In this document: positions 7,457 to 15,864 of the stretch, one piece after another
How positions within the stretch are numbered: position 1 is the first letter of the stretch
How the letters are laid out: the number at the start of each line of letters is the position of its first letter
From: Modestobacter sp. VKM Ac-2982
GTDB taxonomy: Bacteria > Actinomycetota > Actinomycetes > Mycobacteriales > Geodermatophilaceae
DNA: 64,000 nt
NCBI RefSeq assembly: GCF_026967935.1
Contig: NZ_JAPVBL010000007.1
Location: forward strand, 1-64,000
Direction: 5' to 3'
Notes under the pieces: generated by a model
What the model saw: the letters and a program-made list of their open reading frames with translations, nothing else
Databases searched by the model: none
What the model was told of the DNA's origin: nothing
Translations under genes and position numbers: made by a program

Positions 7457-8250
7457 GCGAGCCCGTCCGGCACGACTACGGCCCCGGGCCGGACCAGTTC
7501 GTGGAGGTGTCCCTGCCGGCCGGCGACGGTCCGGCACCGGTGGTGGTCGTCCTGCACGGCGGGTTCTGGCGGGCCCGCTACGGCATCGAGCTGGCCCGCC
7601 CGCTGGCCGCCGACCTGGCCGCTCGCGGCTGGGCCGCGGTGGCCGTGGAGTACCGCCGGGTGGGCGCCGGTGGTGGCTGGCCCACCACGCTGCAGGACGT
7701 CGCCGCGGCGGTGGACGCCCTCCCCGACGTGCAGGGCGCAGCGCGCCTGGACCTGACCGACGTGACCGTCCTCGGTCACTCCGCGGGCGGGCACCTCGCG
7801 GTGTGGGTCGCCGGCCGCGGCCGGTTGCCCGCCGGGGCGCCGGGGGCGGACCCGCGGGTCCCGGTGAGCGCGGTCGTCGCCCAGGCCGGGGTGCTGGACC
7901 TGGAGGCTGCGGTCACCGCCGACCTCGGCGACGGGGCAACGGTGGACTTCCTCGGCGGGACGCCGGCCGAGGTGCCCGACCGGTACGCCGTTGCCGACCC
8001 GGTGCGACTGCTGCCGACCGGACTGCCGGTGCTCTGCGTGCACGGCGCGGAGGACACCTCGGTGCCGCTGGACCAGAGCCGGCGGTACGCCGCCGCCGCG
8101 ACCGCGGCCGGGGACACCGTCGAGGTGGCGGTCGTCCCCGGCGACCACATGGTGCTGATCGACGTCTCCGGTGCGGCGTGGAGACGCACCGTGGACTGGC
8201 TGGCCGAGCGTCGGACAGCGGCCCCTGGCAGCACTACCCTGGGATCGTGA
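7453..8250 (+). CDS. Alpha/beta hydrolase (BD-FAE / kynurenine-formamidase-like)
   Basis: A 265-residue cytoplasmic serine hydrolase. Features: oxyanion-hole motif LHGGFW (about 35-40), nucleophile elbow GHSAGGH (about 105-111), acid VHGAEDTSVP (about 197-206) and His in GDHMVLID. The HGGFW and GHSAGGH pair resembles the BD-FAE/kynurenine formamidase branch, but the true substrate is unknown. GTG at 7453 overlaps the DUF3710 stop, and its own stop overlaps the next GTG. It corresponds in place to Rv2695. Confidence 0.85.
   Translation: MSEPVRHDYGPGPDQFVEVSLPAGDGPAPVVVVLHGGFWRARYGIELARPLAADLAARGWAAVAVEYRRVGAGGGWPTTLQDVAAAVDALPDVQGAARLDLTDVTVLGHSAGGHLAVWVAGRGRLPAGAPGADPRVPVSAVVAQAGVLDLEAAVTADLGDGATVDFLGGTPAEVPDRYAVADPVRLLPTGLPVLCVHGAEDTSVPLDQSRRYAAAATAAGDTVEVAVVPGDHMVLIDVSGAAWRRTVDWLAERRTAAPGSTTLGS
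8235..8240 (+). promoter_or_regulatory. Internal -10 box (TACCCT) before the OB-fold gene
   Basis: TACCCT lies 6 nt before the GTG at 8247, inside the end of the hydrolase gene. Besides read-through from dut, the OB-fold gene may have its own leaderless transcript. Confidence 0.5.
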
Positions 8251-8648
8251 CCGAGACCAGGACCGGTGCCTCCACGGAGCCCGGCGCGCGGGGCTGGCTG
8301 TCCCGCAAGCTGCAGAAGCTCACCGCCGACGACCGGGCCGTGGACGCCCAGGAGCTGCGCTCCGGGGTGGCGTCGGCCGGCTGCTCGGCGGTCAGCACGT
8401 GCCGCAAGGGCGAGGTCGTCACGGTGACCGGGCGGATCAAGTCGGTGGTCTACACCCCGCGCGAGACGGTGCCGACCCTGGAGGCCGAGCTGTTCGACGG
8501 TTCCGGTTCGGTCACGCTCGTCTGGCTCGGCCGCCGCCGGATCCCCGGCATCGAGCCGGGTCGCCGGCTCACCGCGCGCGGGCGGTTCGCCTCCTTCGAG
8601 GGTCGGCAGGTCATCTACAACCCCTGGTACGAGCTGAGCGCCGGGTGA
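8247..8648 (+). CDS. OB-fold nucleic-acid-binding protein
   Basis: A 133-residue protein made almost wholly of one tRNA-anticodon-type OB fold from about 45 to 130 (KGEVVTVTGRIKSVVYTP, then TLEAELFDGSGSVTLVWLG, then LTARGRFASFEGRQVIYNPWYEL). OB folds of this kind bind single-stranded nucleic acid; the partner is unknown. It matches Rv2694c in family and place. GTG at 8247 overlaps the hydrolase stop by 3 nt. Confidence 0.87.
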   Translation: MTETRTGASTEPGARGWLSRKLQKLTADDRAVDAQELRSGVASAGCSAVSTCRKGEVVTVTGRIKSVVYTPRETVPTLEAELFDGSGSVTLVWLGRRRIPGIEPGRRLTARGRFASFEGRQVIYNPWYELSAG

Positions 8649-8687
8649 CCCGGTCGTCGATGCGGGCATGACCGGAGGGACCCGCCG

Positions 8688-9473
8688 GTGAGCGAGCCCG
8701 GACGCGGGGGGGCGACGTTCGACCGCCACCTGGTGCTGGACCAGCTGGGTGGCTGGCGCGGCATGGTCGACGCCTCGCTGCCCACCATCGCGTTCATCGT
8801 GGCCAACTCGGTCGGCGGGCTCACCGTCGGCATCTGGGCGGCCCTCGCCTCCGCGGTGCTGGTCTTCCTGCTGCGGCTGCTCCGCCGGGAGAGCCTCCAG
8901 CAGGCCGTCAGCGGGCTGTTCGCCGTCGCCGTCGCCGTGGCGATCGCCGCGTACTCCGGGCAGGCCCGCGACTTCTTCGTGCTGGGCATCGTGCGCAACG
9001 CCGGGATCGCCCTGGTGCTGCTCGCCTCGATCCCCTTCCGGCGTCCCCTGGTCGGGGTGATCGCCGAGTTCCTGGCGCCCAGCCACCTGGGGGCCATGTC
9101 CACCCACCGGTTGCCGTCACTGCGTGACCGTGCGCGCCGGGACCCGGCCGCGACGGCCGTGCCGGTCGAGGGTGGCGCCACGGTGCCGGTGGCCGCCGGC
9201 GACCGGGTGCCGGACCCGGAGCCGGAGCGGCACTGGCGTGACGACCCGCGGATGCTGCGGGCCTACGGCTGGCTGACCGTGCTGTGGGCTGGGGTCTTCC
9301 TGTTGCGCGCGGTCGTGCAGGGCTTCTTCTACCTGCGCGACGAGGTGGAACTGCTGGCGACGTCCTCACTGGTGCTGGGTCTGCCGCTGACCGCAGCCGA
9401 GCTCGTGATCACCCTGTGGGTGGTGGCCCGGCTGCACCGGCACCGCTCGGAAACGCAGCCCCCGGCCGCCTGA
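8688..9473 (+). CDS. DUF3159 integral membrane protein
   Basis: A 261-residue membrane protein of the actinobacterial DUF3159 family (Rv2693c in position). After LDQLGGWRGMVDASLPTIAFI there are about five or six hydrophobic helices: roughly 25-45, 48-66, 72-92, 100-120, then a 50-residue hydrophilic stretch, and two more at about 190-210 and 225-250. Function is unknown. GTG at 8688 follows GGAGGG by about 10 nt. Confidence 0.87.
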   Translation: MSEPGRGGATFDRHLVLDQLGGWRGMVDASLPTIAFIVANSVGGLTVGIWAALASAVLVFLLRLLRRESLQQAVSGLFAVAVAVAIAAYSGQARDFFVLGIVRNAGIALVLLASIPFRRPLVGVIAEFLAPSHLGAMSTHRLPSLRDRARRDPAATAVPVEGGATVPVAAGDRVPDPEPERHWRDDPRMLRAYGWLTVLWAGVFLLRAVVQGFFYLRDEVELLATSSLVLGLPLTAAELVITLWVVARLHRHRSETQPPAA

Positions 9474-9500
9474 CGGCGCCGCTCCACGGGGGGTCTGCTG

Positions 9501-10169
9501 TCAGCAGCTCCCGTCGGGGCACATGACCGCCTGGAGCTGCTCCTCGATGTCGCCGTGGGTCACGAACAGCAGCTCGTCCCCGGCCTCCAGCGGTTCGTCG
9601 GGATCGGGGGCGATGACCCGGTCGCCACGCAGGATGGTGGTGAGCACCGTCTCCCGGGGGAACGGCACCTCGCGCACCGGCCGGCCCACCCACGGGGTGT
9701 CCTCGGCGAGGGTGATCTCGACCAGGTTCGCCGCGCCCTTGCGGAAGCTCATCAGCCGGACGACGTCGCCCACGGTGACCGCCTCCTCCACCAGGGCGGC
9801 GAGCACCCGGGGGGTCGAGACGGCGACGTCCACGCCCCACGCCTCGGTGTAGAGCCACTCGTTGCGCGGGTCCTTGACCCGGGCGACCACCCGGGCGACC
9901 GCGAACTCGGTCTTGGCCAGCAGCGAGACGACCAGGTTGGCCTTGTCGTCACCGGTGGCCGCGATGACCACGTCGCAGGTGGCCAGCTGGGCCTCCTCGA
10001 GGGAGGAGACCTCGCAGGCGTCCGCCTGCACCCACTCGGCGCCCGGGACCGCCCGAGGCTTGACCCGGGAGCCGTTCTTCTCGATGAGCATCACGGCGTG
10101 GCCGTTGCCCAGCAGCTCGGTGGCGATGGACCGGCCGACCGCGCCGGCCCCCACGATGGCGACGCGCAT
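9501..10169 (-). CDS. TrkA-type RCK potassium-transport regulator, second copy (CeoC-like)
   Basis: A 222-residue cytoplasmic gating/regulatory subunit with an RCK_N Rossmann domain (VAIVGAGAVGRSIATELL at 3-20, binding NAD(H) or ATP) and an RCK_C domain from about 140 (LVEITLAEDTPWVGRPV, then LEAGDELLFVTHGD). Proteins of this type control K+ channels or symporters. The ATG at 10169 overlaps the stop of the upstream TrkA gene by one base (TGATG), so the two are translated together. The pair corresponds to ceoB/ceoC. Confidence 0.92.
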   Translation of the reverse strand: MRVAIVGAGAVGRSIATELLGNGHAVMLIEKNGSRVKPRAVPGAEWVQADACEVSSLEEAQLATCDVVIAATGDDKANLVVSLLAKTEFAVARVVARVKDPRNEWLYTEAWGVDVAVSTPRVLAALVEEAVTVGDVVRLMSFRKGAANLVEITLAEDTPWVGRPVREVPFPRETVLTTILRGDRVIAPDPDEPLEAGDELLFVTHGDIEEQLQAVMCPDGSC

Positions 10170-10837
10170 CAGTGCTGCCCTCCCGCGGGGCCCTGCTCGA
10201 CGGCCTGGTGCACCCGGTGGGTGAGCTCGTCGGTGGCGGCGACGACGAGGTGGTCGCCGGTCTGCAGCACCGTGGTCGGGGTGATGAGCTGGGCCTCGCC
10301 GAAGCGCACCAGCCAGGCGGCCCGGGCACCGGAGGCGTTCTCCAGCTCGGCCAGCGGTCGGCCGACCCAGACATCGGTCACGGTGATCCGCATCAGCAGG
10401 ACCGTGCCGGTGGGCTCGCGCCAGATCTCGGTCACCTTCACCGAGAGCAGCTCCCGCATCAGCCGGCTGACCGTCCACGGGACGGTGGCGACGCTGGGGA
10501 TGCCCATCCGCTCGTAGACCTCGGCCCGCTTGGAGTCGTAGATCCGGGCGACGACGTGCTCGACACCGAACGTCTCGCGGGCGACGCGCGCGCCGATGAT
10601 GTTGGAGTTGTCCCCGCTGCTGACCGCGGCGAAGGCCCCGGCGGAGTCGATGCCGGCGTCCAGGAGGGTCTGCCGGTCGAAGCCGAGGCCGGTCACCTGG
10701 CGGCCGCCGAACTCGGGGCCGAGCCTGCGGAAGGCCTCGGGGTCCTGGTCGATCACCGCGACGCTGTGGCCGATCACCTCGAGTCGCCGGGCGATCGCCG
10801 AACCGACGCGGCCGCAGCCCATCACGACCACGTGCAC
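10169..10837 (-). CDS. TrkA-type RCK potassium-transport regulator, first copy (CeoB-like)
   Basis: A 222-residue RCK protein: RCK_N from VHVVVMGCGRVGSAIARRL, with the acidic ribose-binding VIDQDPEAF and SSGDNSNIIGARVARE, and RCK_C from about 140 (LMRITVTDVWVGRPLAEL, then LQTGDHLVVAATDE). It is the same size as its downstream partner and probably forms a hetero- or homo-oligomeric gating ring. GTG at 10837 is chosen by family N-terminus; in-frame GTGs a few codons on are possible. It is divergent from a KimA-like transporter. No TrkH/KtrB channel is seen in the window. Confidence 0.9.
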   Translation of the reverse strand: MHVVVMGCGRVGSAIARRLEVIGHSVAVIDQDPEAFRRLGPEFGGRQVTGLGFDRQTLLDAGIDSAGAFAAVSSGDNSNIIGARVARETFGVEHVVARIYDSKRAEVYERMGIPSVATVPWTVSRLMRELLSVKVTEIWREPTGTVLLMRITVTDVWVGRPLAELENASGARAAWLVRFGEAQLITPTTVLQTGDHLVVAATDELTHRVHQAVEQGPAGGQH

Positions 10838-11012
10838 CTGTGTCCCACCCGTCTGCCGAACCCTGCCGCCCCCGCGGACCGCCGGGGCGTACAGCGCGCG
10901 AACGTACACCCGAAGCGGGGCCGTGGTGGCGCACCGGGGCGTGCCGGGCACCGCAGGTTGCCCATGTGAGTGAGGTCGCCCCGTCCCGGCCCACGGGTGG
11001 TCCCGGCGTCCG

Positions 11013-11018
11013 TACCAT
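11013..11018 (+). promoter_or_regulatory. -10 box (TACCAT) for the leaderless KimA-like gene
   Basis: TACCAT, 7 nt, then GTG at 11026. It lies in the 188-bp divergent region between the RCK genes and the transporter. Confidence 0.6.
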
Positions 11019-11025
11019 CGCCGCC

Positions 11026-13056
11026 GTGCCGACCCTGTCCGACCTCGGACAACTCCCGAAACGACTCGTCCTCGGCCGGCCGGTCCGTAGCGACCGTGCC
11101 GGCGAGTCGCTGCTGCCCAAGCACCTCGCGCTGCCGATCTTCGCCAGCGACCCGCTCTCCTCCGTCGCCTACGCGACGCAGGAGATCCTCATCTTCCTGA
11201 CGCTGGCCGGGACGACGTTCCTGTTCCTCACCCCGTGGCTGGCCGCGCTCGTGGTCCTGCTGCTGGCCGTCGTCGTCCTCTCCTACCGCCAGGTGGTGCA
11301 CGCCTACCCCTCGGGGGGCGGCGACTACGAGGTGGCGATGAAGAACCACGGCCAGTTCGCCGGCCTCGTCGTCGCCAGCGCACTGCTCGTGGACTACGTG
11401 CTCACCGTCGCGGTGTCGGTCAGCTCCGGCACGGACAACATCATCTCCGCGTTCCCCGAGCTCGCCGAGCACCGCGTCCTCATCTCCGTCGGGCTCGTCG
11501 CCCTGCTCGTGGCGATCAACCTGCGCGGGGTGCGGGAGTCGGGGCGGACCTTCGCCTTCCCCACCTACGCGTTCATCGCCTGCATCCTGGTGATGATCGG
11601 CACCGGGCTGATCCGGGAGCTCGTCACCGGCGGCGACGTGGTGGCCGAGAGCGCGGGCTACGCGATCCAGCCCGAACCGGGCTACGAACAGGTGACCGGC
11701 CTGGCGCTGATCTTCTTCGTGCTGCGGGCCTTCGCCTCCGGGTGCACGGCGCTCACCGGGGTGGAGGCGATCGCCAACGGCGTGCCGGCGTTCCGCCCCC
11801 CGAAGAGCCGGAACGCGGCGACGACCCTGGCGCTGATGGGCGGCATCGCCGCCACGATGTTCGCCGGCGTCACGGCGATGGCGCTGCTGGCGGACGTGAA
11901 GTACGTGGAGAACGCCTGCGACCTGGTGGGCTTCGACTGCGAGAACCAGCCGCAGCGGACCGTGATCGCGCAGGTGGCCGCGGCGACCTTCGGCGGCGCG
12001 GACTCCATCGGCTTCTACCTCGTCCAGGCGGCGACGGCGCTGGTGCTGATCCTGGCGGCCAACACGGCGTTCAACGGCTTCCCGCTGCTCGGCTCAGTGC
12101 TCGCGCAGGACCGGTTCATGCCCCGCCAGCTGCACACCCGCGGCGACAAGCTGGTCTACAGCAACGGGATCCTGCTGCTCGCCGGCTTCGCGATCCTGCT
12201 GCTGATCGTCTTCGAGGCCGACTCCACCCAGTTGATCCAGATGTACATCGTGGGCGTCTTCACCAGCTTCTCCATCGGCCAGTGGGGCATGGTGCGGCAC
12301 TGGAACCGCGAGCTGCGCAGCGAGACCGAGCCCGCCGCGCGTGGCCGGATGCAGCGCTCCCGGTTGATCAACGCCGTCGGCGGCACGCTGACCAGCGTCG
12401 TCCTGTTCATCGTCGTGGTGACCAAGTTCGTGGGTGGAGCCTGGATCGTGCTCGCCGCGATGCCGGTGATCTTCCTGCTGATGCGGGCGATCAACCGGCA
12501 CTACTCGCAGGTGGCCGCGCAGCTGGTGCCCGACAGCGACGCGCGGACCAAGCCCAGCAGGGTGCACGCGGTCGTCCTGGTCTCCAAGGTGCACAAGCCG
12601 ACGCTGCGGGCGCTCGCCTTCGCCCGCGCCACCCGGCCCGACGTGCTGACCGCGCTGACGGTCAACGTGGACGGCGCCGAGACCCGCGCTCTGCAGCGGG
12701 ACTGGGAGCGCTACGACATCCCGCTGCCGCTGACCGTGCTCGAGTCGCCGTACCGGGAGATCACCCGCCCCGTCCTGGACTTCGTCAAGGACATCCGGCG
12801 CGCCGGCCCGAGGGACCTGGTCGTGGTCTTCGTGCCGCAGTACGTGCTGGGCCACTGGTGGGAGAACGTGCTGCACAACCAGAGCGCGCTGCGGCTGCGC
12901 ACCCGGCTGCAGTTCCTGCCCGGGGTCATGATCACCAGCGTGCCGTGGCAGCTGGAGGGCTCCCATGACCGCGAGGGCGGGGACGGGAGCGGCCCGGCCC
13001 CCGGCGACCTGCGGCGCGGGCTGACGTCCGAGACCGAGCAGACGCCGTATGGCTGA
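11026..13056 (+). CDS. APC-superfamily permease, KimA-like (probable K+ importer)
   Basis: A 676-residue protein with 12 predicted membrane helices (about 35-475) and a roughly 190-residue cytoplasmic C-terminal domain. It aligns by eye with the Bacillus high-affinity K+ importer KimA (YdaO) through FASDPLSSVAYATQEIL, SYRQVVHAYPSGGGDYEVA, LVDYVLTVAVS, SGCTALTGVEAI and the C-terminal HNQSALRLRTRLQF. Residues at the positions I recall as K+-coordinating in KimA are present (about D42, D123, T127, T244). It is annotated generically as amino-acid permease in mycobacteria (Rv2690c). The divergent RCK pair supports potassium as substrate; this is inference. Confidence 0.85.
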   Translation: MPTLSDLGQLPKRLVLGRPVRSDRAGESLLPKHLALPIFASDPLSSVAYATQEILIFLTLAGTTFLFLTPWLAALVVLLLAVVVLSYRQVVHAYPSGGGDYEVAMKNHGQFAGLVVASALLVDYVLTVAVSVSSGTDNIISAFPELAEHRVLISVGLVALLVAINLRGVRESGRTFAFPTYAFIACILVMIGTGLIRELVTGGDVVAESAGYAIQPEPGYEQVTGLALIFFVLRAFASGCTALTGVEAIANGVPAFRPPKSRNAATTLALMGGIAATMFAGVTAMALLADVKYVENACDLVGFDCENQPQRTVIAQVAAATFGGADSIGFYLVQAATALVLILAANTAFNGFPLLGSVLAQDRFMPRQLHTRGDKLVYSNGILLLAGFAILLLIVFEADSTQLIQMYIVGVFTSFSIGQWGMVRHWNRELRSETEPAARGRMQRSRLINAVGGTLTSVVLFIVVVTKFVGGAWIVLAAMPVIFLLMRAINRHYSQVAAQLVPDSDARTKPSRVHAVVLVSKVHKPTLRALAFARATRPDVLTALTVNVDGAETRALQRDWERYDIPLPLTVLESPYREITRPVLDFVKDIRRAGPRDLVVVFVPQYVLGHWWENVLHNQSALRLRTRLQFLPGVMITSVPWQLEGSHDREGGDGSGPAPGDLRRGLTSETEQTPYG

Positions 13057-14338
13057 GCGCCGCCGCCGTCCCGCTGCCCGGCCGCAGCGGCAGGCGCCCG
13101 ACTCCGGCGGCGGCTGGGTGGGTCGCCGCTTCGAGGTGACCGTGGGCCCGGTGGCGCACGGCGGGCACTGCGTGGCGCGGCACGAGGGCCGGGTGGTCTT
13201 CGTGCGGCACACGCTGCCCGGGGAGCGCGTGGTCGTCGAGGTGACCGAGGACCGGCAGAAGGGCTTCTGCCGCGGCGACGCCGTCGAGGTGCTGGAGGCG
13301 GCCCCGGAGCGGGTGGAGCGCCCGTGCCCGTACAGCGGACCGGGGAAGTGCGGCGGCTGCGACTGGCAGCACGTCAGCCACGCCGGCCAGCTGGTGCTCA
13401 AGGCCGACGTCGTCCGCGAGCAGCTGTCCCGGCTCGCCGGGCTGGACGTCGACGTCACGGTCGAGGCGCTGCCCGGCGGGCCGCTGCGCTGGCGGTCCCG
13501 GGCCCGGTTCGCCGTCGACCGCACCGGTTCGCCCGGGTTGCGCCGGCACCGCTCGCACGACGTCGTCCCGCTCGACGACTGCCCGATCACCGCCGAGCCG
13601 GCCGCCCAGGCGGTGCTGGCCCGGCGCTGGCTGGACGCCGGGGCCGTCGACGTCGCCGTCGACTCGGCCGGCGTGGTGACCACGACGACGCTGGACCGCC
13701 GCGGCCGGCCGCTGGACACCCAGGTGCTGCGGCCCGGGGCCGAGGTGCCGGAGGAGCCGGCCGGGCGGGCGCAGCGGACCGCGGGTGGCCGGGACTGGGA
13801 GGTCGAGGGCACCGGCTTCTGGCAGGTGCACCCGGCCGCCGCCGACGCGCTCGTGGACGCCGTCCTGGGCTTCGCCGCGGTGCAGCCGGGGGAGACGGTG
13901 CTGGACCTCTACGCCGGTGCCGGCCTGTTCGGCGGGGCGCTGGCGCCCGGGGTCGGTGCCGCGGGCCGGGTGGTCTGCGTCGAGTCAGACGCCGCGGCCT
14001 GCGCCGCCGCTGACGTGAACCTCGCCGACCTGCCGCAGGCCGAGATCTGGCAGGGCGACGTGGACGCCCCGGGTCTCACCGAGCTGCTCGGTGACCTCGG
14101 CCGTCCCGACGTCGTCGTCCTCGACCCGCCCCGGGCCGGGGCCGGCAAGGACGTCAGCCGGGTGCTCGCCGGCTCCGGCGCCCGCGCCGTGGTCTACGTC
14201 GCCTGCGACCCGGCGTCCCTGGCCCGCGACGTCGCCGCGTTCGCCGGCGCCGGCTACCGACTGGCGGACCTGCGGGCCTTCGACTGCTTCCCCATGACCG
14301 CTCACGTGGAGTGCGTCGCCCTGCTGGTCAGGGCGTAG
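13049..14338 (+). CDS. TrmA/RumA-family RNA (uracil-C5) methyltransferase
   Basis: A 429-residue SAM-dependent methyltransferase. Order: TRAM domain (about 22-85, RFEVTVGPVAHGGHCVARHEG), a 4Fe-4S-type Cys set (C93, C101, C104 and a Cys in LDDCPI near 180), the central RNA-binding part, then the Rossmann domain with DLYAGAGLF (SAM), DPPRAG, the catalytic loop VYVACDPASLARD (nucleophilic Cys) and FDCFPMTAHVECV. It methylates U in tRNA or 23S rRNA; which one is not decidable here. ATG at 13049 overlaps the permease gene by 8 nt. Confidence 0.92.
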   Translation: MAERRRRPAARPQRQAPDSGGGWVGRRFEVTVGPVAHGGHCVARHEGRVVFVRHTLPGERVVVEVTEDRQKGFCRGDAVEVLEAAPERVERPCPYSGPGKCGGCDWQHVSHAGQLVLKADVVREQLSRLAGLDVDVTVEALPGGPLRWRSRARFAVDRTGSPGLRRHRSHDVVPLDDCPITAEPAAQAVLARRWLDAGAVDVAVDSAGVVTTTTLDRRGRPLDTQVLRPGAEVPEEPAGRAQRTAGGRDWEVEGTGFWQVHPAAADALVDAVLGFAAVQPGETVLDLYAGAGLFGGALAPGVGAAGRVVCVESDAAACAAADVNLADLPQAEIWQGDVDAPGLTELLGDLGRPDVVVLDPPRAGAGKDVSRVLAGSGARAVVYVACDPASLARDVAAFAGAGYRLADLRAFDCFPMTAHVECVALLVRA

Positions 14339-14354
14339 CAGGGCGCGGCGAGGG

Positions 14355-14492
14355 TCAGAGCGGGCTGGGGCTGGTGTCCTCGCGTGGCAGGACCCACCGG
14401 TCGTCGGCCTTGCGGATGAGGAAGTCGGCGAGCAGGAGCGCTTCGTGAACGGCCTCGGTGAGCAGGTCACGGACGTTGCGGTAGGTGGTCAC
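14355..14492 (-). CDS. Small hypothetical protein (45 aa)
   Basis: A short frame GTG-to-TGA coding VTTYRNVRDLLTEAVHEALL followed by LADFLIRKADDRWVLPREDTSPSPL. GGAGG sits 8 nt before the GTG at 14492, an unusually good ribosome-binding site for this genome. The first 30 residues should form an amphipathic helix. Not recognised. A perfect 8-bp-arm palindrome lies 49 nt upstream (14541-14559). Confidence 0.55.
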   Translation of the reverse strand: MTTYRNVRDLLTEAVHEALLLADFLIRKADDRWVLPREDTSPSPL

Positions 14493-14540
14493 GTCAGGGC
14501 CTCCAGTACTGCCGAGTGAGCGGGTCAGGCGTCCCCGGGG

Positions 14541-14559
14541 CGGATCGTCGAACGATCCG
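14541..14559. promoter_or_regulatory. Perfect palindrome CGGATCGT-CGA-ACGATCCG
   Basis: Eight-base arms with a 3-nt centre, 49 nt upstream of the 45-aa gene on the minus strand. It could be an operator or a small hairpin; no regulator is identified. Confidence 0.4.
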
Positions 14560-14688
14560 TGTGTCCTGGGTCACGGTCGTCATCGGCACCTGCGCGCGTC
14601 GCCCGTACTGCGATCCAGTGCGCTCTCACTCGGCCGTGGTGGTCGGTCCAGGCCTGTCCGCCGGCCTGGCCGGTCAGGTCGCTGGGCC

Positions 14689-14694
14689 TACGCT
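14689..14694 (+). promoter_or_regulatory. -10 box (TACGCT) for a leaderless small membrane protein gene
   Basis: TACGCT followed by 6 nt and GTG at 14701. Confidence 0.55.
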
Positions 14695-14700
14695 GGCGCT

Positions 14701-14970
14701 GTGGCTGATCCGGCGAGTGGTGAGCGGCTGGCCGACTGGGCGCGTTCGGCACACACCTGGCTGTTGCTGCGCCCGGTGAGCCGCGGGTTCTGGGCCGTGG
14801 CAGCGGTCTTCCTCGTCGGGACCGCCGTCGCCAACGCGGCCGACGGCAACTGGCTGTCGGCGGTGTTCGGCGTCCTGCTCGCCGGGGTCGCCGGCTCCCG
14901 GCTGTGGGCCCTGCGCGGGACCGGCGAGGACCGGCCGCCGTCGGGTCAGGCGCGCACGGCCAGCAGGTAG
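14701..14970 (+). CDS. Small hypothetical membrane protein (89 aa)
   Basis: Starts VADPASGERLADWARSAHTW and has two membrane helices at about 27-45 (GFWAVAAVFLVGTAVANAA) and 50-66 (WLSAVFGVLLAGVAGSRLW), then a short polar tail. The start is fixed by TACGCT 6 nt upstream; the frame is open further upstream but that part is Arg-rich and shadow-like. The 3' end overlaps the convergent methyltransferase gene by 25 bp. Function unknown. Confidence 0.6.
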   Translation: MADPASGERLADWARSAHTWLLLRPVSRGFWAVAAVFLVGTAVANAADGNWLSAVFGVLLAGVAGSRLWALRGTGEDRPPSGQARTASR

Positions 14971-15608
14971 GCCTGGCGGCTCTTCTCGTGCGGGGGCTCC
15001 GGCTCGCGGAGCACCCGGGTCCGCACACCGCACCCCGCGGTGGTGAGCTGCTCCTCGACCCGGTCGGGGTCCAGCCGCCAGCCGTGCAGCGAGATGTCGT
15101 GCCCGTAGCCCTGCCGGTGGTGCACGGGATCGTCGTCGCCCGCCTGGAACGCGACCAGCAGTGGCGCGCCCGGCCGCAGCACCCGGGCCAGCTCGCCGAA
15201 CACCTGCGGCTGCCGCTCCGGCGCGGTGTGGATCACGGAGTACCAGGCGAGCGCCCCGGCCAGCCCGCCGTCCGGCAGCGGCAACCCGGTCAGCGAGCCG
15301 ACCTCGAAGCGCAGCTGCGGGTGGCGCCTGCGTGCGATCTCGACCATGCCCGGGGAGAGGTCGACGCCGAACGCCTCCACCCCCAGGGCGTCCAGGTGGG
15401 CGGTGATCCGGCCCGGTCCGCAGCCGAGGTCGCCGACCGGGCCGCCACCGGCGGCTCGGACCTGTTCGGCGAGGACGCCGAGCAGGGCCCGGTCCATCGG
15501 GCTCTCCGCCAGCGCCGTCCGGACCAGCTCTTCGTAGGAGGCCGCCACCGTGTCGTAGGCGGCGCGGGTCTCGGCCAGGTGGTCGGTGGCGTCGCCCAGC
15601 TCGGTCAC
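14946..15608 (-). CDS. Class I SAM-dependent methyltransferase (small-molecule type)
   Basis: A 220-residue Methyltransf_11/25-type enzyme: motif I VGDLGCGPGRITAHL (about 58-72), motif II FGVDLSPGMVEIARRR, post-motif LPLPDGGLAGALAWYSVIH, and the C-terminal strand region with DISLHGWRLDPDRVEEQL. The substrate is unknown. GTG at 15608 lies 7 nt after TACGGT on the minus strand, a leaderless start; the longer upstream frame is rejected. Confidence 0.85.
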   Translation of the reverse strand: MTELGDATDHLAETRAAYDTVAASYEELVRTALAESPMDRALLGVLAEQVRAAGGGPVGDLGCGPGRITAHLDALGVEAFGVDLSPGMVEIARRRHPQLRFEVGSLTGLPLPDGGLAGALAWYSVIHTAPERQPQVFGELARVLRPGAPLLVAFQAGDDDPVHHRQGYGHDISLHGWRLDPDRVEEQLTTAGCGVRTRVLREPEPPHEKSRQAYLLAVRA

Positions 15609-15615
15609 GCCGGGG

Positions 15616-15621
15616 ACCGTA
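15616..15621 (-). promoter_or_regulatory. -10 box (TACGGT) for the leaderless methyltransferase gene
   Basis: TACGGT on the minus strand, 7 nt before GTG at 15608. Confidence 0.55.
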
Positions 15622-15687
15622 CGGCGCGGTGCCGACAGGTCACGGTACGGACAGCGGGCGGTCCGAGGCCCGCTCTCGGCGGTCACC

Positions 15688-15711
15688 GGACCCGGACCCG
15701 GACCCGGACCC
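15688..15711 (+). repeat. Hexanucleotide microsatellite (GGACCC)4
   Basis: Four perfect GGACCC copies, then a degenerate one, about 70 nt upstream of the methyltransferase promoter in a 256-bp intergenic gap. Confidence 0.9.
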
Positions 15712-15864
15712 GGTTCCGGCTCGTCGACGGATGGCAACGCTCTGCAACGACGTCCCGCGCATGTCGAGAGTCCGCCACCGACTGGCCTGGTGGAACCGGT
15801 GACCACCCGGACACTGGCCGCCCTGGTCGCTGCGGAACGCGTGACCTCGAAGAAGGGACTCCGT

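Noticed and set aside
9501-10951. A frameshifted single double-length TrkA
   Set aside because: Each half has its own start, RCK_N and RCK_C domains, equal length and a TGATG junction: two genes, as in ceoBC.
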